Of a DNA stretch of 53,290 bases, positions 1-10,538 are shown piece after piece. Both the position numbers and the translations under genes were made by a program. The notes beneath the pieces are model-generated. The model saw only the letters and a program-made list of their open reading frames with translations. It was not told the origin of the DNA and did no database searches. This DNA is from Frankiaceae bacterium (GTDB lineage: Bacteria > Actinomycetota > Actinomycetes > BP-191): contig JAVEEC010000127.1 in NCBI GenBank assembly GCA_030840645.1, positions 1 to 53,290 on the forward strand. Reading direction: 5' to 3'. Position 1 is the first letter of the stretch, and each line of letters starts with the position of its first letter.

Positions 1-28
1 TCCGCCGCGTCTGAGCGGGCTGCCCGGG

Positions 29-304
29 TTAGTCCCTCCGGCTGGCGACGAACTCGCGCTGCGCGCGGACGCCGCCGGCCGTCCGGCTGCTCGCCCGCCA
101 GCCGCGCCACCCGATGACGCCGATCGCCGTGCCGATCAGCAACGACACCCCCGCCAGCACGGCATGCACCACGAGGAACGACGTGGGGCGGTGCCCCGGG
201 CCGAACGCGCGGTCGTCCTGCCAGATGTTGCGCAGGAAGTTCGGCCAGATCAGGTAGGTCCAGACGCCCACAGCGAGCAGGAACGCGGAGACACGTCGCG
301 ACAT
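29..304 (-). CDS. Small two-TM membrane protein (SCO4848 type)
   Basis: A 91-residue protein with two predicted membrane helices, roughly residues 5-20 (from VSAFLLAVGVWTYLIWP) and 43-66 (from FLVVHAVLAGVSLLIG), joined by a polar loop containing a W-x-D-D segment, and ending in a short basic tail. The start is the only ATG before the first helix; the reading frame continues upstream, but that part lies in repeat sequence and looks non-coding. It is divergent from a D-alanyl-D-alanine carboxypeptidase gene, the same pairing I recall for SCO4848 and SCO4847 in Streptomyces, which supports the family call. The biochemical role is unknown. A link to cell-wall maturation is inference from context only. 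Confidence 0.75.
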   Translation of the reverse strand: MSRRVSAFLLAVGVWTYLIWPNFLRNIWQDDRAFGPGHRPTSFLVVHAVLAGVSLLIGTAIGVIGWRGWRASSRTAGGVRAQREFVASRRD

Positions 305-344
305 CAGCACCCCGCCATACTTCCACGACCGCCCACCCCCGGAA

Positions 345-397
345 CGTTCTGTGAAGATCACCACGCGTGAGAGGGGGGCCCTGGGCTGCACAGAACG
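345..397 (+). repeat. Dispersed 53-bp inverted-repeat element, copy 1
   Basis: Starts with CGTTCTGTGAAG and ends with CTGCACAGAACG, imperfect terminal inverted repeats (11 of 12 positions pair), around a G-rich core. It lies in the divergent intergenic region between the small membrane protein gene and the carboxypeptidase gene. Further copies are at 12570-12622, 28289-28341, 37111-37163, 42993-43044 and, truncated, 51990-52008. Of the six, this is the only copy between divergent genes. Confidence 0.85.
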
Positions 398-418
398 AGC
401 CGGACGGGACCCAGGCGC

Positions 419-424
419 TACCCT
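419..424 (+). promoter_or_regulatory. Candidate -10 hexamer TACCCT for a leaderless carboxypeptidase transcript
   Basis: TACCCT ends 8 nt before the ATG at 433, and no Shine-Dalgarno sequence is visible between them. This spacing fits transcription starting at or next to the start codon, as is common in actinobacteria. No convincing -35 is seen. Inference from spacing only. Confidence 0.35.
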
Positions 425-432
425 GGTGACCC

Positions 433-1578
433 ATGGGACCGACGGGCGGACGCCTGCGCGCGGCCGCCGTCGCGCTGGCCGCGGTCGCGGCCTGCCTCGG
501 ACCGGCCGCCTCCGGCGCCGCCGCGGACGCCAAGCCGGTCGTCGGCGGCGCGGCCCTCGCCTCCCCGCGCATCGTCGCCGGCCGCGGCGCGCCGCCCGTC
601 CCGCGGGTCTCCGCGACCGCCTGGCTGGTCGCCGACGCCGACACCGGCGAGGTGCTCGGCGCGCGCGACGCGCACGGCCGCTACCTCCCCGCCAGCACCC
701 TCAAGACGCTCACCGCGGTCGCCCTGCTGCCCGGCCTCGACCTGCGCAAGCAGTACACGCCGACGTTCGAGGACGTGAACATCGAGGGCAGCCGGGTCGG
801 CCTGGTCCAGTCCGTCCGCTACCCCGTCGGCAAGCTGCTCGAAGCCATGCTCGTCGTCTCCGGCAACGACGCCGCCAACGCCCTCGCCAACGCCTATGGC
901 GGCCTGCCCGACACGGTCTACGCCATGAACACCACCGCTCAGCGGCTCCAGGCGCACGACACCACCGCGCGCAACCCCAGCGGCCTCGACGCGCCGGGCC
1001 AGGTCACCAGCGCGTACGACCTCGCGCTGATCGCCCGCGCCGGGCTGCGGATGCCGGCGTTCGCCAAGTACGTCGGGACGCTGCGCGACCGCGTCCCCGC
1101 GCCCGGCGGCCGGCAGTTCGAGATCTACAACCACAACAAGCTGCTGACGCAGTACCAGGGCAACATCGGCGTCAAGACCGGCTACACGATCGCCGCCCGG
1201 CACACCTACGTCGGCGCCGCCCGCCGCAACGGGCACACGGTCGTCGTGACGCTGCTCAAGGCCGAGACGATGTACCCGGACGCGACGGCGCTGCTCGACT
1301 GGGGGTTCGCCGCCATCGGCCGGACCGTCCCCGTGGGGCGGCTCGTCGACCCGGTCCCCGACGCGCCCAAGGACGTCCGCGCGGACCGTTCGCGGGTCGC
1401 CGCGCCGGCAGCGGCCGCGCCGGTCATCGCGCGGGTCGAGGGCCGGTCCCGCTCGCTCCCTGCCGTCCCCGCCGCGGGCGCCGTCGCGGGCCTCGGCGGG
1501 CTCTACGTCCTGCGCCGCCGCGCCGTCCGCCGCCGGTACTCGGCGCACGCACCGAAGCTCCGCCTCCCCGTCCGCTGA
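433..1578 (+). CDS. D-alanyl-D-alanine carboxypeptidase (S11, PBP5 type)
   Basis: A 381-residue penicillin-binding protein that trims the terminal D-Ala from peptidoglycan stem peptides outside the membrane. The three serine-peptidase motifs are present in order: S88-T-L-K91 (acyl-serine and lysine), S143-G-N145 and K248-T-G250. An N-terminal hydrophobic stretch (residues 9-30, ending in an Ala-rich cleavage region) acts as export signal. A hydrophobic segment near residue 347 (AAGAVAGLGGLYVL) followed by RRRAVRRR suggests a C-terminal membrane anchor with a basic cytoplasmic end. The length is normal for the family. No Shine-Dalgarno sequence precedes the ATG, but a -10-like TACCCT ends 8 nt upstream, so the mRNA may be leaderless. 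Divergent from the small membrane protein gene. Confidence 0.93.
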   Translation: MGPTGGRLRAAAVALAAVAACLGPAASGAAADAKPVVGGAALASPRIVAGRGAPPVPRVSATAWLVADADTGEVLGARDAHGRYLPASTLKTLTAVALLPGLDLRKQYTPTFEDVNIEGSRVGLVQSVRYPVGKLLEAMLVVSGNDAANALANAYGGLPDTVYAMNTTAQRLQAHDTTARNPSGLDAPGQVTSAYDLALIARAGLRMPAFAKYVGTLRDRVPAPGGRQFEIYNHNKLLTQYQGNIGVKTGYTIAARHTYVGAARRNGHTVVVTLLKAETMYPDATALLDWGFAAIGRTVPVGRLVDPVPDAPKDVRADRSRVAAPAAAAPVIARVEGRSRSLPAVPAAGAVAGLGGLYVLRRRAVRRRYSAHAPKLRLPVR

Positions 1579-1619
1579 GGACCGTTGCCTGGGCCTTCCC
1601 CACGGGTGGTTCGTCCGTG

Positions 1620-1625
1620 TAGCGT
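1620..1625 (+). promoter_or_regulatory. Candidate extended -10 (TGTAGCGT) of the cold-shock gene
   Basis: TAGCGT preceded by TG, giving a predicted 5' leader of about 80 nt before the GTG at 1711. Long leaders are known for cold-shock mRNAs. No clear -35 is seen, so this is tentative. Confidence 0.3.
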
Positions 1626-1710
1626 CCCCGTCGGTCGAGCGAGGCCCGCGCCTCCCGGCCCCGGTCGTGCGGCGCGCGCGGCCGTGTTCGTCCGAGCAAG
1701 GGGAACGGTC

Positions 1711-1911
1711 GTGGCACAGGGCAGCGTGAAGTGGTTCAACGCCGAGAAGGGGTTCGGCTTCATCGCGGTGGACGGCGGCGAGGACGTCTTCGTCCACTAC
1801 TCGGCGATCCAGTCCGACGGCTACCGCAGCCTCGACGAGGGGCAGCGCGTCGAGTTCGACGTGACGCAGGGCCAGAAGGGCCCCCAGGCGGACCAGGTAC
1901 GCGTCGTCTGA
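1711..1911 (+). CDS. cspA: Cold-shock domain protein (CspA family)
   Basis: A 66-residue single-domain OB-fold protein that binds single-stranded nucleic acid and acts as an RNA chaperone. Both RNA-binding motifs are intact: RNP1 is KGFGFI at residues 13-18 and RNP2 is VFVHY at 26-30, and the N terminus GSVKWFN is diagnostic. The start is GTG at 1711, with AAGGGGAACG about 8 nt upstream; longer in-frame extensions upstream do not resemble the family. The length equals that of typical actinobacterial Csp proteins. It stands alone, followed after 36 bp by the convergent end of the NAD(P)-binding protein gene. Confidence 0.95.
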   Translation: MAQGSVKWFNAEKGFGFIAVDGGEDVFVHYSAIQSDGYRSLDEGQRVEFDVTQGQKGPQADQVRVV

Positions 1912-1947
1912 ACGAGCTCGGGCGCGGCTCCGTGCCACCCGGGACGG

Positions 1948-2844
1948 CTAGCGCTTGCGCAGGTGGGCCATGCCCTCCACGAGCCCTCTCGGGCGGAAGC
2001 CCAGGAGGTCGTGCAACGCGCGGTTGTCGACCGGCCCGTCGGCGTTGACGAAGTCGACCGCCCGCGGGGACAGGACGCGGCCGGGGAGGCGGTAGAGGAG
2101 GGCGGCGCCGAGCTTCACGAGGGGCTTCGGCGTGGGCAGCACCAGGCGCTTCTTGTGCATGGTCTCCAGCATCGTCCGGACGATCTGCTTGAACGAGAGC
2201 AGCTGCGGGCCGCCGATCTCGATGACCTCGTCCGCCGCCGCGGGTGTCTTCAGCGACAGCGCGACGGCGGTTGCCACGTCGTCCACGTGGACGGGTTGGA
2301 CCTTGGCCGTGCCGGGGCCGGGCATCGGGACAAAGGGCAGGGTGCGCGCGAACGTCGCGAAGCGGTTCAGGCTCCGGTCGCCCGGGCCGTACACCCACGA
2401 GGGCCGCAGGATCGTGGACGTGATGCCGCTGCCGCGCACCGCGGCCTCGGCCTTGTCCTTCGCGACGAACCACTCCTCGCTCCGGCCCTGGCCCACGCCC
2501 GCGCCGGAGAGGTAGACGAGGCGCTGCACGCCGGCCTTCTTGGCGGCGTTGACGAGGTTCTCGGTCCCCGCGCGGTCGAACGCGTCGTAGGTCAGCCCCT
2601 CCTTCGGCACCTCGACCGGGTGGCCGGGGAACTGCACCGCGATGACGACCGTGTCGACGCCGGCCATCGCCGCGTCGAGCGTCGCGGGCTCGCGGACGTC
2701 ACCGGTGACTGTCGTGACCCCGCGGTCCCCGGCGAACGGGTTGCGGCTGCCCCGGCTCAGGACGCGGACCTCGTGCCCGTCGCGGCGCAGCGCGGAGACG
2801 ACGGCCCGGCCGAGGAAGCCGGTACCGCCGGCGACGAGGATCAT
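1948..2844 (-). CDS. NAD(P)-binding atypical SDR / NmrA-like protein
   Basis: A 298-residue Rossmann-fold protein of the atypical short-chain dehydrogenase group (NmrA or complex I NDUFA9-like). The N terminus MILVAGGTGFLG carries the dinucleotide-binding GGTGFLG at residues 6-12. A YLSGAGV segment and the RPSWVYGPGD stretch are typical of extended/atypical SDR proteins. The usual YxxxK catalytic pair is not obvious, so it may bind a cofactor without classical dehydrogenase activity. The ATG overlaps the stop of the upstream YihY-family gene by four bases (ATGA), and it is the last gene of a trpS-headed minus-strand run. The substrate is unknown. Confidence 0.85.
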   Translation of the reverse strand: MILVAGGTGFLGRAVVSALRRDGHEVRVLSRGSRNPFAGDRGVTTVTGDVREPATLDAAMAGVDTVVIAVQFPGHPVEVPKEGLTYDAFDRAGTENLVNAAKKAGVQRLVYLSGAGVGQGRSEEWFVAKDKAEAAVRGSGITSTILRPSWVYGPGDRSLNRFATFARTLPFVPMPGPGTAKVQPVHVDDVATAVALSLKTPAAADEVIEIGGPQLLSFKQIVRTMLETMHKKRLVLPTPKPLVKLGAALLYRLPGRVLSPRAVDFVNADGPVDNRALHDLLGFRPRGLVEGMAHLRKR

Positions 2845-3797
2845 GAAGAGAGCCTTTCGAAGGCGGGCGGGGGGCGCGTCGGTGATTCTGCCAGGGCCGC
2901 CGTGCCGGAGGGCTCGACGTCGTCCCAGCCGGGCGCGGTGACCGTCCACGCGGCGGTGAACAGGATCACCCGGCTGACGAGGTAGAGGCCGACGAGCAGC
3001 GCCACGGCGGTCCCGATGGAGCCGTACAGCGCCGTCGACCGCGTCGCGGTACGGCCGACGTACCAGCCGCCGGCGAGCTTGAGGACGCCGAAGCAGACGC
3101 CGCCGAACACCGCGCCGCGGACCAGCCGCCGGAGCGGCCAGGTGGAGCGGGGCAGCCGCTTGAACAGCACGAGGAACAGCGCCGCGTCGACCACCACGCC
3201 GACGCCGAACGACAGCGCGTAGAGGATCCAGCGGGCGAACGCCCCCGTGACCCCGGCCCGGTCGAGCAGCGCGCCCGCGCCGCCGGTGGCCAGTGCCGAG
3301 ACGCCGAACGACATCAGCAGCGTGACCCCGAGCAGCGCGACGGTGGCGAGGTCGGTGACCTTCTTCTTGAGGAACGACTCGCCCGCGATGCTCTGGTGCC
3401 ACATCAGCCGCAGCGCGTCGCGCAGCGCGTCCACGCCGCCGAGGCCGGAGAAGAGCAGGCCGGCGATGCCGAACGCTCCGGTGGTCGCGCGGTTCGACTT
3501 CACCGTCGTCAGCGCGTCGCCGAGCTGTTGACCGACACCGGGCAGTGCGGTGGAGAGCTTGGCGAAGATGACCTGCTGACGCTCGGGGTCGTTGGCGAGG
3601 ACGTAGCCGAGGACGGACATCGCGACGAGCAGCAGCGGGAGCAGCGCGAAGATCGCGTACATCGTCAGCGCCGCCGCGAGCCGGTCACCACCGTCGGCCT
3701 TGTACCGCGACGCGGCGCGAAGCAGGTGGTCGAACCACGGCCACGCCTCGCGCCGGCCGGCGACGGCACGGCGGAGCCGGGCGAGCAGCGACCTCAT
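2841..3797 (-). CDS. YihY/BrkB-family inner-membrane protein
   Basis: A 318-residue integral membrane protein with about six hydrophobic helices (for example ALTMYAIFALLPLLLVAMSVLGYVL near residue 45 and VALLVGLYLVSRVILFTAAW near 265). The pattern YKADGGDRLAAALTMYAIFALLPLLL is characteristic of the YihY family (once misassigned as ribonuclease BN). A basic N terminus precedes a short cytoplasmic segment. Function is not established; members are often near lipid or envelope genes. It sits 19 nt after the 2H phosphoesterase gene and overlaps the next gene by 4 nt, so it is almost certainly part of the trpS operon. Confidence 0.88.
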   Translation of the reverse strand: MRSLLARLRRAVAGRREAWPWFDHLLRAASRYKADGGDRLAAALTMYAIFALLPLLLVAMSVLGYVLANDPERQQVIFAKLSTALPGVGQQLGDALTTVKSNRATTGAFGIAGLLFSGLGGVDALRDALRLMWHQSIAGESFLKKKVTDLATVALLGVTLLMSFGVSALATGGAGALLDRAGVTGAFARWILYALSFGVGVVVDAALFLVLFKRLPRSTWPLRRLVRGAVFGGVCFGVLKLAGGWYVGRTATRSTALYGSIGTAVALLVGLYLVSRVILFTAAWTVTAPGWDDVEPSGTAALAESPTRPPPAFERLSS

Positions 3798-3816
3798 GAC
3801 CCCGCCCTACCCGCCG

Positions 3817-4332
3817 CTACCCGAACGCGAACTCCCGGTGCGGCCGCCAGACCCCGTCGCGGCCCTCCTCGTACAGCGTGAACCCGGTCACGTCGAACGT
3901 CGCCGCGAACGACGCCAGCCCCTCGAAGCCGCGTTCCAGCGCCTCGTCGGGGACGTCCTGCGCGACGGTGACGTGCGGGTGGTAGTTGAACTTCAGCGTC
4001 CGGTGCAGCGGCCCGGAGCGGACGAGGGACTCCAGGCGCTCGCAGTCGGAGATGCCCGCCGCGAGCTGGACGAACGTCACCGGCGACACCGGCCGGAACG
4101 TCCCCGTCCCGCGCAGCGTCATCGTGAACGCGCGCTCGCCCGCCGCGATGCGTTCGAGGTGGCCCTCGACGACGGCGAGGCGCTCGTACGGGATGCCGGT
4201 CGGCGGCAGCAGCGTGACGTGCGGCGGCACCCGCAGGGCCTCGGGGTCGCCGAGCCGGCGGCGCCACTCCTGCAGCTCGTCGCCGTACGGCTCGGGCACC
4301 GCGACCGCGACCCCGATGTTGCGACGGGCCAC
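3817..4332 (-). CDS. 2'-5' RNA ligase-type 2H phosphoesterase
   Basis: A 171-residue protein with the paired HxT motifs of the 2H phosphoesterase superfamily: H38-V-T40 (in PPHVTLLPP) and H120-V-T122 (in YHPHVTVAQ). The two motifs lie about 80 residues apart, as expected for the pseudo-symmetric fold. Family members act on 2',5' or 2',3'-cyclic phosphodiester bonds in RNA or small nucleotides; the actual substrate here is unknown. It begins 1 nt after the trpS stop codon, a tight coupling I also recall in other actinobacteria, suggesting a tRNA-linked role. That link is inference. Confidence 0.88.
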   Translation of the reverse strand: MARRNIGVAVAVPEPYGDELQEWRRRLGDPEALRVPPHVTLLPPTGIPYERLAVVEGHLERIAAGERAFTMTLRGTGTFRPVSPVTFVQLAAGISDCERLESLVRSGPLHRTLKFNYHPHVTVAQDVPDEALERGFEGLASFAATFDVTGFTLYEEGRDGVWRPHREFAFG

Positions 4333-4333
4333 G

Positions 4334-6923
<2,590 letters not shown>

Positions 6924-6956
6924 GGCACCCGCCTGGTACTTCGGGGTCGCTCCACG

Positions 6957-7901
6957 CTAGAGGTTCGCGACGTCTGCTTGCTTCGCGCGGACGGCCTCGG
7001 CGGCCGCCTTCAACGCCGCGAGCTCGGCGTCCTCCAGCGGGATCTCGTCCACCGCGATGACGCCGCCGCGGCCGAGCTTCGCCGGAACGCCGAGGTAGAC
7101 GTCGCTGATGCCGAACTGCCCGGTCACCCACGCGCAGACCGGCATCGACGCGCCGCTGTCCTTGGCGACCGCCTCGACCATCCGCGCCGCCGCGGCCGAC
7201 GGCGCGTAGTAGGCGGAGCCGGTCTTGAGCAGTGCCACGACCTCGGCGCCGCCGTTGCGCGTCCGGTCCACCAGCTCGTCGATCTTCTCGGCGGGGAGCA
7301 GGTCGCGCAGGGGGGTGCCGTTGACCGAGCAGTGGCTCGGGACGGGGACCATCGTGTCGCCGTGCGAGCCGAGGGTCAGCGTCCTGACGGTCCTGACCGG
7401 CACCGACAGCGTCTCGGCCACGAAGTGCGAGAACCGCGCGGTGTCGAGCATCCCCGCCTGGCCCATCACCCGCTCCTTCGGGAAGCCGGAGACGTTGGCG
7501 GCGAGCGCGGTCATCTCGTCGAGCGGGTTCGAGACGACGATGATCACGGCGTCCGGCGACGTCTTGGCGATGTTCTCGGTGACCTGGCGGACGATGCCGG
7601 CGTTGACCTCGATCAGGTCCATCCGGCTCATGCCCGGCTTGCGCGGCAGCCCCGCGGTGACGACGACGATGTCCGAGCCGGCGGTCGCCTCGTAGCCGCT
7701 GCCGTCGGTGCCGGTCGTCGCGCCGACGACCTTCGTCTCGTACCCCTCGATCGGCCGCGACTGGTTCATGTCGAGCGCGATGCCCTCGGGCTTGCCCTCC
7801 ACGACGTCGGTCAGCACGACCTCGTCGAAGATGTCGTACGCGGCGAGGCGCTGCGCGGTGGTGGAGCCGTAGAAGCCGGCGCCGACGACGGTGACCTTCA
7901 T
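6957..7901 (-). CDS. mdh: Malate dehydrogenase (LDH-like type)
   Basis: A 314-residue NAD-dependent malate dehydrogenase interconverting malate and oxaloacetate in the TCA cycle. The Rossmann motif is G7-A-G9-F-Y-G12, with D32 at the end of strand 2 favouring NAD. The substrate loop PRKPGMSR (residues 86-93) provides the arginines that select dicarboxylates over lactate. The D153-x-x-R156 pair and catalytic H180 (GSHGDT) are present. The start codon overlaps the icd stop (TAATG), so the two TCA genes are translationally coupled. The length and motifs match the LDH-like malate dehydrogenases found in many bacteria, not the larger cytosolic type common in Streptomyces; this difference is from memory. 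Confidence 0.93.
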   Translation of the reverse strand: MKVTVVGAGFYGSTTAQRLAAYDIFDEVVLTDVVEGKPEGIALDMNQSRPIEGYETKVVGATTGTDGSGYEATAGSDIVVVTAGLPRKPGMSRMDLIEVNAGIVRQVTENIAKTSPDAVIIVVSNPLDEMTALAANVSGFPKERVMGQAGMLDTARFSHFVAETLSVPVRTVRTLTLGSHGDTMVPVPSHCSVNGTPLRDLLPAEKIDELVDRTRNGGAEVVALLKTGSAYYAPSAAAARMVEAVAKDSGASMPVCAWVTGQFGISDVYLGVPAKLGRGGVIAVDEIPLEDAELAALKAAAEAVRAKQADVANL

Positions 7902-9001
7902 TACTGCCCCAGTTCTTCGATGATGGCGTCGGCGTACTCGGCGGTGCCGACGGCGGTCGGGTCGTCGCGGTTCGGCTTCATGTCGTACGTGACCTTCTCG
8001 CCGCGCGCGATGACGTTCGCCACGGCCGTCTCCAGCCGCTCGGCGGCCTCGGTCTCGCCGAGGTGTTCGAGCATCAGCTTGCCGGACAGGATCATCGCGG
8101 TCGGGTTGACCTTGTTCTGCCCCTTGTACTTGGGAGCGCTCCCGTGCGTCGCCTCGAACACCGCCGCCTCGGTGCCGATGTTCGCGCCGGGCGCGACGCC
8201 GAGGCCGCCGACCATGCCGGCCGTGAGGTCGCTGAGGATGTCGCCGTAGAGGTTCGGCAGGACGAGCACGTCCCACTCCTCGGGGCGCTGCACCAGACCC
8301 ATGCAGGTCGCGTCGACGAGGTTCTCCCACGGCTCGATGTCCGGGTAGTCCTTCGCGACCTCGCGGAACGTCGACAGGAACAGCCCGTCGGTGAACTTCA
8401 TGATGTTGCTCTTGGTGATGCAGTGGACCCGCTTGCGGCCCTTCGCGCGGGCGTACTCGAACGCGTACCGCGCGATGCGCTCCGCGCCGAACTCGCTGAT
8501 CGGCTTGATGGAGATGCCGGAGCCCTCGCGGATCTGCTTCTTCTGCTTGGTGTTGAGGAACTGCCTGACCTCTTCGGCCTCCGGCGTGCCGGCCTCGTAC
8601 TCGATGCCGGCGTAGAGGTCCTCGGTGTTCTCGCGGACGATGACGACGTCGACCGTCTCGAACCTGCTGCGCACCCCCGGGTAGGTCTTGCAGGGGCGCA
8701 GGCAGGCGTAGAGCTCGAGCTCCGCACGAAGGGCGACGTTGACCGAACGGAACCCGGTGCCGATGGGCGTCGTGATCGGGCCCTTGATGGCGACCTTGTT
8801 GCGCCGCACCGACTCCAGGGTCTGCGGCGGCAACGGCGTGCCGGCCTCCTCCATGATGTCGACGCCCGCCTGCTGGACGTCCCAGTCGAACGCGCTGCCG
8901 GAGGTTGCGGCGGCGGCCTCGAGGACCCGGCGGGTCGCCTCGGTCAGCTCGGTCCCGGTGCCGTCACCCGGGATCAGGGTCACGCGGTGCGTCGTGGGCA
9001 T
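7901..9001 (-). CDS. icd: Isocitrate dehydrogenase (isocitrate/isopropylmalate family)
   Basis: A 366-residue beta-decarboxylating dehydrogenase converting isocitrate to 2-oxoglutarate. Family landmarks are the N-terminal LIPGDGTG, RENTEDLYAG at residues 123-132, the tyrosine/lysine region around RVHCITKSNIMK (191-202), and the signature NLYGDILSDLTAGMVGGLG at 250-268. The RSVNVALR segment (85-92) supports isocitrate over isopropylmalate. So does its position: the stop overlaps the malate dehydrogenase start and citrate synthase is 1.5 kb away. Cofactor preference (NAD or NADP) cannot be settled by eye. A short inverted repeat, GTAGCC and GGCTAC at 9015-9043, lies between this gene and its upstream neighbour. 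Confidence 0.9.
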   Translation of the reverse strand: MPTTHRVTLIPGDGTGTELTEATRRVLEAAAATSGSAFDWDVQQAGVDIMEEAGTPLPPQTLESVRRNKVAIKGPITTPIGTGFRSVNVALRAELELYACLRPCKTYPGVRSRFETVDVVIVRENTEDLYAGIEYEAGTPEAEEVRQFLNTKQKKQIREGSGISIKPISEFGAERIARYAFEYARAKGRKRVHCITKSNIMKFTDGLFLSTFREVAKDYPDIEPWENLVDATCMGLVQRPEEWDVLVLPNLYGDILSDLTAGMVGGLGVAPGANIGTEAAVFEATHGSAPKYKGQNKVNPTAMILSGKLMLEHLGETEAAERLETAVANVIARGEKVTYDMKPNRDDPTAVGTAEYADAIIEELGQ

Positions 9002-9101
9002 GGAGGTCCTCGTCGTAGCCGGAATCGGTGGGCCCGAGGCTACCGAATGCGCGGTCGCGCCCGCGAACCCGCCCCCTGCGCGGCGTCGGACCGCGTGGCG
9101 G

Positions 9102-9803
9102 TCAGCCGAGCGGTCGTTCGACGACGGGATCGATCCCGGGTGCGTGGCGGGACGCCTCGAACCGCGCCTCGGCCTCGGTGACGAACGACGTGCCGATCCA
9201 GCCGCAGTTGCACGTCGCGGCGAAGTAGGGGATCCACGGGTCCGGCTCCTCGGGCCCCGGCCGGACGTCGAGGATGGTGACGCTGCTGTGGCCCGGCCGG
9301 CGCCGCCGGAGCCGCGCCGCGCGGCCGGTCGGCTGCGCCAGCGGGTCGGGCGGCGGCACCGGCGGACCGGCGAGGCGCAGCGCCGCGGCGCCTCCGACGA
9401 GCGAGACGCCCAGCCCGTAGAAGAGGCCGAGCGTGAGGTACGGCGCGCGGACGTCCAGGAGGAACGGACTCCCGTACGAGTTCTGCGGCGGCAGGCAGGC
9501 GAACGCGAACGCCGCGAGCACGGCGACCAGCGCGGTCTGGCGACCGGTGAGTCTCGCCCGCCCGGCGGCATACCGCCGCCAGATGCTGGCGAACCCCACC
9601 AGGGACGGCGCCGCGCCGACGGCGAAGCCGAGCAGGAACGGGCGCGGCGGTTGCGGGCCGATCACCGACACGACCGCGGCCACCAGACGCTGGACGACCG
9701 GCCCGACCACGAACACCAAGAAGACCATCCCGAACAACAGAGCCGGCCCGATCAGGCAGCCACAGCCGGAGCCGTCGCGCCCTTCGCTACGCAGGAACGG
9801 CAC
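9102..9803 (-). CDS. Four-TM membrane protein with C-terminal CxCGW domain
   Basis: A protein of up to 233 residues with four hydrophobic segments (beginning near LIGPALLFGMVFLVFVVGPVV), then a basic linker (RAARLRRRRPGH), then a small soluble domain with CNCGWIG and a trailing EAEARFEASRHAPG helix. The CxCGWxG pattern occurs in small actinobacterial zinc-binding-like domains, so a membrane-anchored metal or redox site is possible. The start is uncertain. GTG at 9803 gives a 17-nt overlap with the upstream DUF3017 gene; ATG at 9728 would begin inside the first helix. It ends the citrate synthase-led operon. No specific function can be assigned. Confidence 0.65.
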   Translation of the reverse strand: MPFLRSEGRDGSGCGCLIGPALLFGMVFLVFVVGPVVQRLVAAVVSVIGPQPPRPFLLGFAVGAAPSLVGFASIWRRYAAGRARLTGRQTALVAVLAAFAFACLPPQNSYGSPFLLDVRAPYLTLGLFYGLGVSLVGGAAALRLAGPPVPPPDPLAQPTGRAARLRRRRPGHSSVTILDVRPGPEEPDPWIPYFAATCNCGWIGTSFVTEAEARFEASRHAPGIDPVVERPLG

Positions 9804-10056
9804 CGGCGAGCAGCGCGACGGCGACGCCGAGGACGAGCAGCGTGAGGACGTCGACCGGCTTGCCGCGGACCGCGAGCGAGCCGACCCGGCGGGTCGGGAG
9901 AACGAGCCGCAGCACGGCACCGAAGACCAGCGCGACGGCGACGACGTAGAGGCCCTTGCGCCAGTGGTGCTGCGCGGCGGCGACCACGCCGAGCACCGCG
10001 ACGGCGAAGACGGCGAGCGCGGGCAGCTCGTTCGCGATGCGGGAGACGCGGGTCAC
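9787..10056 (-). CDS. DUF3017 membrane protein
   Basis: An 89-residue protein with three hydrophobic helices (LPALAVFAVAVLGVVAA, GLYVVAVALVFGAVLRLVLP, VLTLLVLGVAVALLAGAV) and the arginine-rich loop LPTRRVGSLAVRGKPVDV between the second and third, typical of DUF3017. In Streptomyces this family is found near folD and mdh (from memory), consistent with this neighbourhood. It starts with a GTG whose last bases overlap the stop of the upstream ACT-like gene (GTGA). The role is unknown. Confidence 0.8.
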   Translation of the reverse strand: MTRVSRIANELPALAVFAVAVLGVVAAAQHHWRKGLYVVAVALVFGAVLRLVLPTRRVGSLAVRGKPVDVLTLLVLGVAVALLAGAVPA

Positions 10057-10538
10057 GGCGCGAGCGTCCCCGGCCGCCGCTCCGGCGGCGCGTGGCCGCG
10101 CAGCACGTCCATCGCGAGGTCGGCGTGGGCCGTACGGACGAGGACGTGGTCGGTGGTGAAGCCCGCCATCGCGGCGAGCGGGATGCCGGCCGACGCGAGC
10201 CGCCCCGCGACGTCGGCGAGGAACCCGACCAGCTCCCACGGCAGGGGGCCGGGGAACGTGATCCGCCGCCACCCGCCCTCGTACGCGAGCGGCGCGTCCA
10301 GCGAGGCGAACGCCGCCTCGGCGCAGACGACGGTGACCTCGTCGGCGGCGTTGATGACGACGCTGAAGCCGTCGAACGGCGGCGGCGCCCACCCGGCCGG
10401 GTACCGCGCGACGGCGAGGTGCGTGCCGTCCAGGATCGGGCCGAGGTCGGGCGCGGAGACCCAGTCGACGACGTAGACCGACGCCGCCTCGGGGGCCAGC
10501 GGCGTCGACGCGACGTCGACGTCGACCGGCTCGCTCAC
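10053..10538 (-). CDS. ACT-domain-like (CASTOR-type) protein
   Basis: A 161-residue soluble protein. The C-terminal half has the pattern of a CASTOR/ACT regulatory domain: GWRRITFPGPLPWELVGF, then LADVAGRLASAGIPLAAMAGFTTDHVLV, as in small standalone ACT proteins that bind amino acids. An upstream segment, SVVINAADEVTVVCAE, fits the first ACT-like unit. The ligand is unknown. It starts at GTG 10538 overlapping the citrate synthase stop (GTGA) and its own stop overlaps the DUF3017 start (GTGA), so it is translated as part of one operon. A role in sensing an amino acid derived from TCA intermediates would be speculation. Confidence 0.7.
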   Translation of the reverse strand: MSEPVDVDVASTPLAPEAASVYVVDWVSAPDLGPILDGTHLAVARYPAGWAPPPFDGFSVVINAADEVTVVCAEAAFASLDAPLAYEGGWRRITFPGPLPWELVGFLADVAGRLASAGIPLAAMAGFTTDHVLVRTAHADLAMDVLRGHAPPERRPGTLAP

